The notes under the pieces were generated by a model. That model did no database searches and was not told the origin of the DNA. It worked only from the letters and a program-made list of their open reading frames with translations. This document shows, piece by piece, positions 42,652 through 51,479 of a stretch of DNA of 64,000 nt. Origin of the DNA: Alteromonas naphthalenivorans (GTDB taxonomy: Bacteria > Pseudomonadota > Gammaproteobacteria > Enterobacterales > Alteromonadaceae); assembly GCF_000213655.1 (NCBI RefSeq), contig NC_015554.1, positions 372,001 through 436,000 of the forward strand, in the 5' to 3' direction. Position 1 is the first letter of the stretch, and each line of letters begins with the position of its first letter. The position numbers were made by a program, and so were the translations under genes.

Positions 42652-43527
42652 CTAGCCTTTGCCTTTGGCGAACAGTTCGTCGAGCTTTTGCTCGTAGTCG
42701 TGATAGCCAAGGTAATCGTATAACTCCATGCGTGTTTGCATGGTGTCGACAACGGCTTTTTGATCGCCATTATCCAGTATTGATTGGTAAACGTTTTCGG
42801 CAGCTTTGTTCATGGCGCGAAATGCACTTAGTGGGTAAAGCACCATCGCAGCGCCCCATTCGCCAAGTTGTTCTTTGTTCCAAAGTTCGGTTTGTCCGAA
42901 TTCGGTAATGTTGGCAAGAATAGGGACGTCTAACGCTTCTGAAAATGCGCGGTAGTGTTCTTCAGTTTTTACTGCTTCTGCAAATATGCCATCGGCACCG
43001 GCCGCAACATAAGCCTTAGCGCGTTCAATGGCTTTTTCTAACCCTTCTTGAGCGAAAGAATCAGTACGCGCCATAATGAAAAAGTCTGGGTCGGTTCTGG
43101 CATCCACCGCGGCTTTAATGCGATCGACCATTTCTTCTGTGCTCACAATTTCTTTGTTAGGGCGATGACCGCAGCGCTTTTGCGCAACTTGATCTTCCAT
43201 ATGCACAGCCGCTGCGCCTGCTTTTTCCATATCGCGAATGGTTTTTGCAATATTAAATGCGCCGCCCCAGCCTGTGTCTATGTCTACCAATAAGGGTAAA
43301 TCACAGGCTGACGTGATGCGTTGTACATCAACAATAACGTCGTTTAGTGATGTCATGCCCAAATCGGGTAGCCCGTATGAAGCATTCGCAACGCCACCGC
43401 CGGAGAGGTATATCGCTTTGTGACCGATAGATTTTGCCATCATGGCGGTATAGGCATTAATGGTGCCTAATATTTGCAGTGGCTTATTGTCGGCCAGTGC
43501 TTGTCTGAATTTCTTTCCTGCACTCAT
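42652..43527 (-). CDS. prpB: 2-methylisocitrate lyase
   Basis: PrpB splits 2-methylisocitrate into pyruvate and succinate, the last step of the cycle. The 291-residue protein belongs to the isocitrate lyase/PEP mutase superfamily, with signature KRCGH in [14 protein letters not shown]. The Mg-binding segments [14 protein letters not shown] and HMEDQ are also present. The frame opens at 43536, but the ATG at 43527 ([11 protein letters not shown]) is preceded by AGAGAGTG and matches the family start. It is the first enzyme gene of the operon, 23 bases after the regulator. Confidence 0.95.
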   Translation of the reverse strand: MSAGKKFRQALADNKPLQILGTINAYTAMMAKSIGHKAIYLSGGGVANASYGLPDLGMTSLNDVIVDVQRITSACDLPLLVDIDTGWGGAFNIAKTIRDMEKAGAAAVHMEDQVAQKRCGHRPNKEIVSTEEMVDRIKAAVDARTDPDFFIMARTDSFAQEGLEKAIERAKAYVAAGADGIFAEAVKTEEHYRAFSEALDVPILANITEFGQTELWNKEQLGEWGAAMVLYPLSAFRAMNKAAENVYQSILDNGDQKAVVDTMQTRMELYDYLGYHDYEQKLDELFAKGKG

Positions 43528-43550
43528 AAGTAACACTCTCTGGTTTTAAA

Positions 43551-44237
43551 TTAGGTTGGTGTGGCGTTAAGTTTGTTTTCAATATTGTTCTTTGAATAAA
43601 GAATATGGCGGCGCATTAGCATCTCGGCTAGCTCTTCATCGCGATTCGCAATCGCGTTCACAATGTGTCTGTGTTCATCAAAGGCAGTGGTAACTCTTGG
43701 GCCAGCCATGCCTAGTTGAACGCGATACATGCGTACAAGATGATAGAGCCCGTCTATTAACACGCTAATGAGGTGGCTGTTTTTACTGCCAGTCACGATG
43801 CGGTAGTGGAAGTCCACGTCGCCGGCTTCTTGGTAATAGAGCTGGGCGTCTTTCACTTTATTAAAGTGAGAATCTAATAAGCCTTGTAATGAGGCGACTT
43901 CTTCGTCGCTCATGTGTCTTGCAGCAAGGCGTGCGGCCATGCCTTCTAATGCTTCTCTTACTTGGTAAAGCTGAATCAGCCCTTCAGGGGTTAGCGATAC
44001 AACTTTGGCCCCTATGTTCGCTTTGCGTTCTACAAGGTGGCAGGCGGCAAGACGATTAATACCTTCGCGAATAACCGCGCGGCTGACTTCGTATTTTGTC
44101 GACAACTCAGTTTCACTGAGTTTAGAGCCTGCAGGAATAACGCCTTCTACAATGTCTTTACGCAATTGAAAGAAGGTTCTATCCGCATTAGTTACAGGCT
44201 TTTCTAGGGTTATCTGTACCGACAAGCTATTCACCAC
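43551..44237 (-). CDS. GntR-family (FCD) regulator of the prp operon
   Basis: A FadR-subfamily regulator with an N-terminal winged helix (LSTKYEVSRAVIREGINRLA) and a C-terminal all-helical FCD ligand domain (LYQVREALEGMAARLAARHM, VDFHYRIVTGSKNSHL, FDEHRHIVNAI). It is the first gene of the prp cluster and probably controls it in response to a methylcitrate-cycle intermediate. No ATG is available at the N-terminus. GTG at 44237 is chosen here, while TTG codons at 44285 or 44225 are alternatives. The upstream TTG would place an operator-like TGTCGACA inside the gene. Confidence 0.85.
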   Translation of the reverse strand: MVNSLSVQITLEKPVTNADRTFFQLRKDIVEGVIPAGSKLSETELSTKYEVSRAVIREGINRLAACHLVERKANIGAKVVSLTPEGLIQLYQVREALEGMAARLAARHMSDEEVASLQGLLDSHFNKVKDAQLYYQEAGDVDFHYRIVTGSKNSHLISVLIDGLYHLVRMYRVQLGMAGPRVTTAFDEHRHIVNAIANRDEELAEMLMRRHILYSKNNIENKLNATPT

Positions 44238-44249
44238 AAATTTATTACA

Positions 44250-44311
44250 TGTCGACAATATAGAGGGTTTAAGTGGCTCGGTCAAACTTTCTTGGTAGTT
44301 ATTGTCGACAA
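44250..44311. promoter_or_regulatory. Paired TGTCGACA operators upstream of the prp regulator
   Basis: A perfect ten-base palindrome TTGTCGACAA lies at 44302-44311. A second copy of the eight-base core TGTCGACA, with ACAAT on its right side, lies at 44250-44257, about 53 bases away centre to centre (roughly five helical turns). Palindromes of this size are usual for GntR/FCD dimers, so autoregulation and control of prpBC-acnD-prpF are likely. Confidence 0.65.
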
Positions 44312-45002
44312 AGTGGTGTTGATTTTTATAAGTGGAATACTTAATAAAAATAAAAAAGGTAACAATTTGCTGCTAATGCAAGAGGTTAATCTAAAAGGCT
44401 AGCGACAAGAGCTTGAGTACAGAGAGGGCGAATTAAAGAGGGTGAATTAAGTGGGGGGCGGCTATCAAACAAACTAATACAGCCTAGTGCACCTGCAAAT
44501 TGTAGTGCTTTTTAACTGAATATTGTAAAGGTAAGGGGAAATATTGTCTAAATGGTCTAGTGAATAGTTAAAGGGAATCGATTTTATGGTTAATAAGTAA
44601 CCGATGCTAACGTAATGATTATAAAAAATAATATGTCAATTGAGATGAGTGGTTTAGCACCGTTTTCGACCTAACCAATTAGTCTAATTTTAAAGTCTCA
44701 ATTTAATAAAAGTGCAATATTTCGCTATGCAAGTTAAAAAGAAGTCAGTATGATATTTCTCCAGTCTTCAAGCCAATACTCGGTCGTGGGTAGATGGGGG
44801 CTGGTAGGGTAGAGAAAGTGACACTAAAACCAGTAGGGATACACGCCACTTTCATCAGGATATCCATAAATCAGCTAAATGTTACTCGTCGTAACGCCCT
44901 CTATTTTGTGAGTCTATTGGTTTTAAAGTTCCATAGAGAACTTGAAGCAGCCTAAAAACAATAAATTTTTTGACACTAAACACTCTCGCAAAGGGGTTAC
45001 AC
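44312..45002. other. AT-rich intergenic region before the TonB receptor gene
   Basis: Nearly 700 bases without a supported gene, between the divergent prp regulator and the receptor gene. It is AT-rich, with runs such as AATAAAAATAAAAAAGG. A repeated GAATTAA-type pair is seen at about 44429-44449. No clear operator or riboswitch was recognised. Confidence 0.4.
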
Positions 45003-47267
45003 ATGATCACCAATACTGACGTGTCTAAGACACTAGTTAGTAGGCTTTCGCCTGTCGCTTTGGCAGTAGCGTTAACTGTACCTGCTATTTCTCATTCTGC
45101 ATTTGCTCAAGAGGCTGAAGCCACTGAAGAACAAATGTATGAAGCGATTACCGTTACAGCAACCAAGCGTCCTCAAGTTATCTATGAAGTACCAATTGCA
45201 ATTAGTGCATTTGATGGTGATATGTTAGCTGAACAAGGCATTACTGACTTAACGGATGTTGGTAAGTTTGTTCCAAACTTAAACGTAACGGGCTTCTCAG
45301 CGGGTCACACTTCTTCTGTAAACCCTTTTATTCGTGGTATTGGTCTTCAAGATCACCTTATCACTACTGATCCAGGCGTAAGCGTCTATGTTGATGGCGT
45401 TTATTTAGGCCGCCAAGTGGGTCAAAACTGGAGCTTGAATAACATCGAGCGTATCGAGGTACTTCGTGGTCCTCAAGGTACGCTATACGGTCGTAACTCT
45501 ATTGGTGGTGCCATTAACATCATTACCAAAGAGCCAGATCAAGGCGATGTGACTAAAGTGAATGCAGAGTTCGGTACTCGCGGTCGTGTTAAGACTGACT
45601 TGTTCGTGAACCATGCATTATCTGACACCCTAGCATTTAACATGAACCTTGCTTACAACACCCGTGATGGTTTGGGCGAGTTCATTAACGTACCTAATGC
45701 AGAATATGATGTGGGTGAAACAGAAGATATTTCTGGTCGTATCTCGGTAAAATATGAGCCGTCTGATGATTTCCGTATGGTGCTAACCGCTGATGCCAAC
45801 AATGGTGACGGTGGTTTACGCCCTTACACAGTGCTTATCGATGAAATGCCAGAAGGGCGTTTTTATGCAGGTACAAACAGTCTAGGTCTTGAGCTTAGAA
45901 ATAGTGATGTAACCCCAGAAGGGTATGACATTTACGATAACGCTACAGGCACACCAGAAGTGACCAGCGTATCGAATGAAGCCCGTGGTGTGTCTCTAAC
46001 TACCGAATGGGATATTAGCGACGATTACACGGCTAAAGTCGTTGCTAGCCGCCGTACCTCTAAGTACAAAGCGGGTTTGGACGATGATGGCACTATCTAT
46101 TCATTAGACCAATATCCAGAACGCGGTGAAGCAGACCAAACGTCAATTGAAGTTCAATTAAATGGTTATATCAACGAGTACACTGACTTTGTTGCTGGCC
46201 TTTATTACTTCAATGAAGAAGGTAGTAACCGCCAAGGTAGCGATTCAAGTTTTGATGGTGGCGGTAACACGCTTCAACTTGATCAAGAAACTACCAGTAA
46301 AGCAGTGTACCTAAACCTTCGTCATGACTTAACTGACGAGCTTAGTGTATCTGGTGGTATTCGTTACACTGAAGATGAAAAAGACGCATCTGCCAATGTT
46401 TTTGACGCCCTTGGCACCATTTTCGATTCAAATGAATGGGACGAAGTGACGTGGGAATTGGCGACCAACTATACCTTTGAAAATGGCATGACAGGTTATG
46501 CCACTATTCAAAACGGTTATCAGTCAGGTCAATATCCTGCTCGTCCATACTGCCTAATTGGCGAGTTCTTTGGCGCGGGTGGCTTCGATGATTTAGACGG
46601 CGCAGTAGCAGCAGTTAATGCAAGCAACTGTTTTGTTGCTTCTGACAACATTACCGCAGTGAACTACGAAGTGGGTGTTAAAGGTCGCGTTAATGAATAC
46701 TTCGACGTAAGTGTTGCAGTATTTAACACTGAGTTTGAAGACCTACCTTACCAAGTTAGCCGTGTAAGTGAAGGCGGTTTTGATACAGCAAACTTAGTGG
46801 TTGAGCAAACTTCTCGCGGTATCGAGCTAGATACTACCTTAAACGTAGGCAACTTCAGCATGTTGACCAGTATTGGTTATATGGACGTTGAAGTAGATGA
46901 GCAAGATGGATTTAATCCTGTTGCACCATTAACGCCTGATTTAACGTTTGCGATTGGCCCGTCATATACTTTCGACCTTGAAGGTGGCGATAAAATTCGC
47001 GCTCGTATCGACTATTCATACCGCGCAGATATGTACGGTGAGCCTAGCTCAGAGCCTGCTCGTATGACGGAAATTGAAAGCCGAGAATTAGTTAACTTTG
47101 ATGTGGCATACACGCCAGCTGATGAGGCTTACACGGTGGCATTATATGGCCGTAATATTTTTGATGAGCGTTATGACAATGCTCGCTTAAACACCGGCGA
47201 TTATATTCTGCAAGTATTAAGCAATGACGCCAGCGAATTTGGCGTACGCTTCTCAACTGAGTTTTAA
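45003..47267 (+). CDS. TonB-dependent outer membrane receptor
   Basis: A 754-residue receptor with a signal peptide (LSPVALAVALTVPAISHSAFA), a TonB box-like EAITVTATKR and a plug domain. Plug landmarks are FVPNLNVTGF, NPFIRGIGLQD, GVSVYVDGVYLGRQ and IEVLRGPQGTLYGRNSIGGAIN. A 22-strand barrel follows and ends in Phe (GVRFSTEF). It most resembles the pesticin/FyuA-like and polyphenol-type receptors abundant in Alteromonadales. The substrate is not known. The ATG at 45003 has AAGGGG upstream and is preferred to TTG 44970. The gene lies next to the prp operon but need not be related. Confidence 0.9.
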   Translation: MITNTDVSKTLVSRLSPVALAVALTVPAISHSAFAQEAEATEEQMYEAITVTATKRPQVIYEVPIAISAFDGDMLAEQGITDLTDVGKFVPNLNVTGFSAGHTSSVNPFIRGIGLQDHLITTDPGVSVYVDGVYLGRQVGQNWSLNNIERIEVLRGPQGTLYGRNSIGGAINIITKEPDQGDVTKVNAEFGTRGRVKTDLFVNHALSDTLAFNMNLAYNTRDGLGEFINVPNAEYDVGETEDISGRISVKYEPSDDFRMVLTADANNGDGGLRPYTVLIDEMPEGRFYAGTNSLGLELRNSDVTPEGYDIYDNATGTPEVTSVSNEARGVSLTTEWDISDDYTAKVVASRRTSKYKAGLDDDGTIYSLDQYPERGEADQTSIEVQLNGYINEYTDFVAGLYYFNEEGSNRQGSDSSFDGGGNTLQLDQETTSKAVYLNLRHDLTDELSVSGGIRYTEDEKDASANVFDALGTIFDSNEWDEVTWELATNYTFENGMTGYATIQNGYQSGQYPARPYCLIGEFFGAGGFDDLDGAVAAVNASNCFVASDNITAVNYEVGVKGRVNEYFDVSVAVFNTEFEDLPYQVSRVSEGGFDTANLVVEQTSRGIELDTTLNVGNFSMLTSIGYMDVEVDEQDGFNPVAPLTPDLTFAIGPSYTFDLEGGDKIRARIDYSYRADMYGEPSSEPARMTEIESRELVNFDVAYTPADEAYTVALYGRNIFDERYDNARLNTGDYILQVLSNDASEFGVRFSTEF

Positions 47268-47330
47268 TGAACGAATTGAGTAAGCTAAAAAGATAAACGC
47301 TACATGTGAGATAGGTGTAGCGGATATAAG

Positions 47331-47356
47331 AAAGGCTGGTTTATAACCAGCCTTTT
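47331..47356 (+). terminator. Terminator after the TonB receptor gene
   Basis: AAAGGCTGGTT and AACCAGCCTTT form a perfect stem around TAT, followed by T residues. The right half overlaps the stop codon and last codons of the convergent response regulator gene. Confidence 0.82.
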
Positions 47357-47946
47357 TGTTTTGCGATTCTGGCGGCATCTACACGGTTGGTAGCATCTAG
47401 TTTTGCGATGGCTTCAGACAAATAATTACGTACGGTACCTTCTGACAAAAACAGCTTCTGCGCAATATCATGGGTTTTTAATCCATCAGCGGCGAGTTTC
47501 AGTGCTTTGCTTTCTTTTGCCGAAAGTGGGTTATTATCATCCAGTGCCATTAAAGCAAGTTCGGGGCTAATAACTCTTTCGCCTTTTACAATTTTATGTA
47601 ATGAGCTTACAAGGTACTCACTGTCAGCTTCTTTTAAAACAAACCCTTTAGCACCCAGTGCCAGCGCTCGCTTTATGTAGCCAGGTTTGGAGAATGTGGT
47701 CATTACCACCACTTTGCTACCTATAGATAAAGCTGCAAGCTTTTCTGCTAAATCTAGCCCCGAGACTAAGGGCATTTCAATGTCGGTAAGAATAATGTCG
47801 GGGACTTCGTTTGCGCCAAGCCAATCTAGCGCTTCTTGTCCATTAGCGCACTTCCCACTTATTTCAAAGTCGTCTTCTAAAGACAATAAGGTGGCGATAG
47901 CATCACGCACCAAAGATTGGTCTTCTACCACTAAAATTCGATTCAT
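47341..47946 (-). CDS. LuxR/NarL-type response regulator, DesR-like
   Basis: A 201-residue response regulator. The receiver (about 1-118) has ILVVEDQSLVRDA and phospho-acceptor IILTDIEMPLVSG. The LuxR-type HTH (about 135-195) has LSAKESKALKLAADGLKTHD and KLFLSEGTVRNYLSEAIAKL. The receiver and length match the DesR/YvfU group that pairs with DesK-type kinases. The gene for such a kinase lies 32 bases upstream. Targets probably include its own operon. Confidence 0.9.
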   Translation of the reverse strand: MNRILVVEDQSLVRDAIATLLSLEDDFEISGKCANGQEALDWLGANEVPDIILTDIEMPLVSGLDLAEKLAALSIGSKVVVMTTFSKPGYIKRALALGAKGFVLKEADSEYLVSSLHKIVKGERVISPELALMALDDNNPLSAKESKALKLAADGLKTHDIAQKLFLSEGTVRNYLSEAIAKLDATNRVDAARIAKQKGWL

Positions 47947-47978
47947 TGCCGGTTGCTCGATATAGAATTAGTCATATT

Positions 47979-49229
47979 TCAATGTGTGCTCTGTGCGCTA
48001 TTATCGGGTTTAGAAAGTAGCGGTAATTGAAGTGTTAGCACGGTTGGGGAGCCCCACTGAAACTCAACCGTTGCATTAATGAGTTCAGCTCGCTCGCGAA
48101 TGCCTTGAATGCCGTTGCCCTCTGTTTGGCAGTGGCTGTTACCATTATCAGTTATAACGAGATTCAACATATCGTTGGTACATTGAAGGGTAAGCGCTGC
48201 TTGGTTGCCCTTACTATGACGAAGAATATTCGTAGTCGCTTCTTTTACTATTAACGACAATTGGGTTTCTTGAAGGGGAGTAAGATGAGTGAAGCTGCTT
48301 TCGTCTACATCACTCACTTCATGAAAACCCTGCTCCGACAACTTAGCCATATTCTTAGCGATTTCCTGGCTAAAGGAAAGGTGTTTAATGCCACTTACCG
48401 TTTGCCTAATCTCACTGAGTAGTTGCTGAGACAGCTGCGCTAATGCTTTTACTTCCACTTGAGCTTCAGCTGTGCGGCCTTTAGACAGTAATTTATCGGC
48501 CACTTGAGCCTTCAACGAAATGCTGCTTAATGCATGACCAGCTACATCATGAAGATCACGGCCTATTCGTTCTCTTTCGGCAATGGCACTTAAGGTACCC
48601 AGTGCGGCAGCGTGCTTTGCTTCTTTTTGTTGAAAAAGCGTTTCCTTACGTTCCATATATCCAAAGCCAAATAGCACAGCGATATTGCTTCCTGCGCCAA
48701 GAAAGAAAAACAACCCAGTTGGGTATAAATGTACTTTCATGACAATGAGCGAAGCCGATACTATCAATAATAAAATAATGCCGGTACGTAAACGATAATA
48801 GTAGCCAACAATAAAGCTAATAAAGCCAAAAATCACCGTGCCACCAGGATTAACCAAGCTGGTGGTGTAGGCTAAAAAAAACATTGCAGTGAGGTAATAA
48901 GGTAAGCGATTTACAGGTTGGTTTACACACAACACATAAAGCAAAACAAAGGTGACAAAGCCGGTAAGAATAAGCGCCATTACCCAATTGGAAGGCGCAT
49001 TTTGCATAAATAACATTGGCACAAAGTAAAACAGCGAAAATACCAAAGAGCTATAAGACCACTTTTTTTTGCGCCCGTCTGCCAGTAAGGGTAATACTGG
49101 CGATGGTAGGTTAGCAGAGTTTTTGCTAATGGCTACGCCGGAGTCTCTAGTGGCTATACCAGAACTGCTAGTGGCTATACCAGAACCGCTAGTGGCCTTG
49201 TCGCTGTTTTTTATTGAATTGCTATCCAT
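47979..49229 (-). CDS. DesK-type sensor histidine kinase
   Basis: A 416-residue kinase. About five or six membrane helices (roughly residues 58-195) are followed by a HisKA_3 dimerisation domain with the phosphorylated His in RERIGRDLHDVAGHALS. A HATPase with VKEATTNILRHSKGN and LVITDNGNSH, and the G-box NGIQGIRERAE, come next. A hydrophilic N-terminal extension of about 50 residues contains three SGIAT-like repeats and is not part of the family. Signal unknown. DesK senses membrane fluidity, but this cannot be assumed here. Confidence 0.9.
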   Translation of the reverse strand: MDSNSIKNSDKATSGSGIATSSSGIATRDSGVAISKNSANLPSPVLPLLADGRKKKWSYSSLVFSLFYFVPMLFMQNAPSNWVMALILTGFVTFVLLYVLCVNQPVNRLPYYLTAMFFLAYTTSLVNPGGTVIFGFISFIVGYYYRLRTGIILLLIVSASLIVMKVHLYPTGLFFFLGAGSNIAVLFGFGYMERKETLFQQKEAKHAAALGTLSAIAERERIGRDLHDVAGHALSSISLKAQVADKLLSKGRTAEAQVEVKALAQLSQQLLSEIRQTVSGIKHLSFSQEIAKNMAKLSEQGFHEVSDVDESSFTHLTPLQETQLSLIVKEATTNILRHSKGNQAALTLQCTNDMLNLVITDNGNSHCQTEGNGIQGIRERAELINATVEFQWGSPTVLTLQLPLLSKPDNSAQSTH

Positions 49230-49244
49230 CTAGGTATTTCGTCC

Positions 49245-49574
49245 TTATTGAAATACAACGGCAGACTTGCTGGTGATAAGCAAAGTACCTGAAACAATTA
49301 ATATAATACCCATTGCGACATAGAAGTCGAAAGTTTGTTTCCATAAGATTACGGAAGCTGCGGTGATAAGGGCGATACCCATTCCAGACCATATGGCATA
49401 AGCAACACCCACCCCCATATGCTTGAGCACGGTAGCAAATAGTATTCCTGAAACCATATAAAATGCGATAGCCCCATAGCCGAAGTACCATTTCTCCCAG
49501 CCGTCTGAGGCCTTTAACAACAACGTAGCTGTTACTTCTGTGACAATGGCTAGGGCTAATAATAAGTAAGTCAT
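49245..49574 (-). CDS. SMR-family small multidrug transporter
   Basis: A 109-residue, four-helix transporter of the small multidrug resistance family (EmrE/SugE/Gdx). It starts MTYLLLALAIVTEVTATLLL, with the membrane-embedded Glu13 that couples drug and proton movement. GVGVAYAIWSGMGIALITA in helix 3 is the conserved dimer motif. The presence of YAIWSG fits EmrE-like pumps better than guanidinium exporters. It lies between a kinase gene and a DUF7010-like gene on the same strand. Confidence 0.9.
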   Translation of the reverse strand: MTYLLLALAIVTEVTATLLLKASDGWEKWYFGYGAIAFYMVSGILFATVLKHMGVGVAYAIWSGMGIALITAASVILWKQTFDFYVAMGIILIVSGTLLITSKSAVVFQ

Positions 49575-49600
49575 AATTTCTCTCCGTAATGAATATGAAC

Positions 49601-50242
49601 TTATTGTGGAATAGGGCTAGTAGTAGAGCGTGCTGACATTGATACGCCAGCGTTAGCCGAAGCTCGACTTACTTTTAGTGTTGTGCGGTTAATGGCACGA
49701 TATCTTACTTCCAATGCCACAAGTGATATCAAGTAAACTGCCACAATAACTGCTGATATGGCTTCAATCCGGGCTTCTGGAAACACATACCAAGCAATGA
49801 GAATACCTAGGGTACGGGCGACAGTGTGAAAGTAGCCAACCCAGTGTTGAATAGCCCACGATAGCGGCATCCACATAAGCCCGGTAAGTATGCCAATACT
49901 AAGTGGAAGCGTAGTGTGGTCGATGGCGGCGACGGGTAGGGCGATGGCAAATACCAGTAACGCCATCGCCATGCCAATAAAGAACAAGGTGTCGAATTCT
50001 GTATTTTGGCGGTCTTTAGAAAAGAAACGTTCGCCAGTAAGGTAGGAAAGTCCTGAACCAATATAAAAAATAGCGCCCGTGCCAAGGTAAAGCATCCAGG
50101 TTTGTATTGCCTCGTTGAAAAAAGGCGATGCAAAACCAATCGCCGCCCAAACCAGAGTGCCTGCCAGTGGCATCGCGATAAAGCGGCGTTGTTTCATAAT
50201 GTCGCGTTGTTGTTCTAGTGTTAGCGTTTGTGTTTTCATCAC
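49601..50242 (-). CDS. DUF7010-like integral membrane protein
   Basis: A 213-residue protein with about six hydrophobic helices. Its start resembles proteins annotated DUF7010 (QRDIMKQRRFIAMPLAGTLVWAAIG), and WMPLSWAIQHWVGYFHTVART lies in the centre. The C-terminal 25 residues are Ser- and Thr-rich and polar. It is the first gene of a likely operon with the SMR pump and the two-component system. The function is unknown and family assignment is from memory. Confidence 0.65.
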   Translation of the reverse strand: MMKTQTLTLEQQRDIMKQRRFIAMPLAGTLVWAAIGFASPFFNEAIQTWMLYLGTGAIFYIGSGLSYLTGERFFSKDRQNTEFDTLFFIGMAMALLVFAIALPVAAIDHTTLPLSIGILTGLMWMPLSWAIQHWVGYFHTVARTLGILIAWYVFPEARIEAISAVIVAVYLISLVALEVRYRAINRTTLKVSRASANAGVSMSARSTTSPIPQ

Positions 50243-50338
50243 GATGCCTCTTTAGTTGATAAATAAAAGTGCGTAAGCAGTGATGAAAGTATGTAATGCG
50301 CGAGAAAATTTGGTTAGTCACAAAGGTAAGCAAAGTGA

Positions 50339-50354
50339 CATGACATTTGTCATG
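50339..50354. promoter_or_regulatory. Palindrome upstream of the SMR/two-component operon
   Basis: CATGACA-TT-TGTCATG is a palindrome of seven-base arms about 97 bases before the first gene of the operon. It is a good candidate for the site of the LuxR-type regulator encoded at the end of the operon. Confidence 0.45.
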
Positions 50355-50564
50355 AATAAGCTATGGGGTTGGATAAAAATGGTTGACGAGTGGCTCAGGG
50401 CATTAAGCGGACGGATTGTCAAAAAATCTTTTTGAGGTAAGTTTGATTGCTTATCGATCTGGACAAGCACCACATTTAGTTGACACTCATAAGTATTTAT
50501 TGAGTTTTTTTATTGATCATATACCATTTCCAAACATATAGAATCATGTCAAAAAGAATATCGA

Positions 50565-50969
50565 ATGAGTTTAATAAGCTTAGAAAAAATCAATGAGTTG
50601 TCTGCTTTTTTAAAGAGTTTTGAAAACATGTTTGGGTCATTGAAATTAAGAAAGACCCGTGGTGATAAGTGCTTCAAAGATGTTTTCGAGAACTGTCGAA
50701 CTGATTTAGGCCTACTGAAGTTGCGACGCCATATGGCTGTTACAGAAGAAATTGAGAGCGATTTTGATCATGACTTAAGGCAATATGATTCTGACCTATC
50801 AACTTCTATCGATTGTTTGAACAATTTAATTAATCTACCTTCTAACAGTTTAGACGTTTGTAGCAACACTGATATTTCGCACATTAAAGCCATAATACGC
50901 AAACATAATAGGTTTCTATCTGAACATGGCCACTATCCCTGCCCAGATATACACCTCGTGTTAGATTGA
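50565..50969 (+). CDS. Hypothetical cytosolic protein
   Basis: A 134-residue acidic, largely helical protein with no signal peptide or membrane segment and three cysteines. No family is recognised. It is the first gene of the accessory island, and its AT-rich composition and lack of a clear ribosome binding site differ from the housekeeping genes on the left. It may be real because the frame is the only long one across the interval. Confidence 0.5.
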   Translation: MSLISLEKINELSAFLKSFENMFGSLKLRKTRGDKCFKDVFENCRTDLGLLKLRRHMAVTEEIESDFDHDLRQYDSDLSTSIDCLNNLINLPSNSLDVCSNTDISHIKAIIRKHNRFLSEHGHYPCPDIHLVLD

Positions 50970-51479
50970 ATGAATTAAAAGTATTATTTCAATGTTTAGT
51001 AAAAGCAGCCTAAATAAATGAACGTTTATTTGGCAGTGTCGTTTTTTAACATCAGTTAGCATTTCTTGATCCAATGCTGACATTGAGGGACAAGCAACTC
51101 AATAAATGTAATTAGCAACTACCGTGATGGGAAAAAAGCGGAGTTGACTTAAATATCATTGTACGCCAGCTTCAGACAAAGAGCAGACACTGGCGACTTA
51201 ACTTCTTGAATGATTACTTGGTGCCACAAATAGCAGTTCGTAACGCTTTGCTGAGCTAGTACAGCTGAGCATTGAAATATAGCCGGCTGAAGTTCGCACG
51301 CAACGAGCAAAAGCCAGTTCTTTTCGTCTATTCAAGCAAATTTTATATTGTCCTTGGAAACTCTCTCGCATCTCCGCCAAAAGTGAGCATTTTCAATGCC
51401 ATGGCTTGTTGATCTCTATATATTGCTTGCAACCGCCGTTACCAAAGCCCACGGAGTGAGCCTCTGCTTCACTGTATTA
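50970..51479. other. Non-coding stretch in the island
   Basis: About 510 bases with no supported gene. A reverse-strand ORF at 51198-51380 has no ribosome binding site and no recognisable product. The stretch contains no obvious attC-like palindrome or terminator and may be decayed cassette DNA. Confidence 0.35.

Noticed and set aside
51198..51380. 60-residue minus-strand ORF in the island
   Set aside because: No start signals, no known family and no conservation evidence available.
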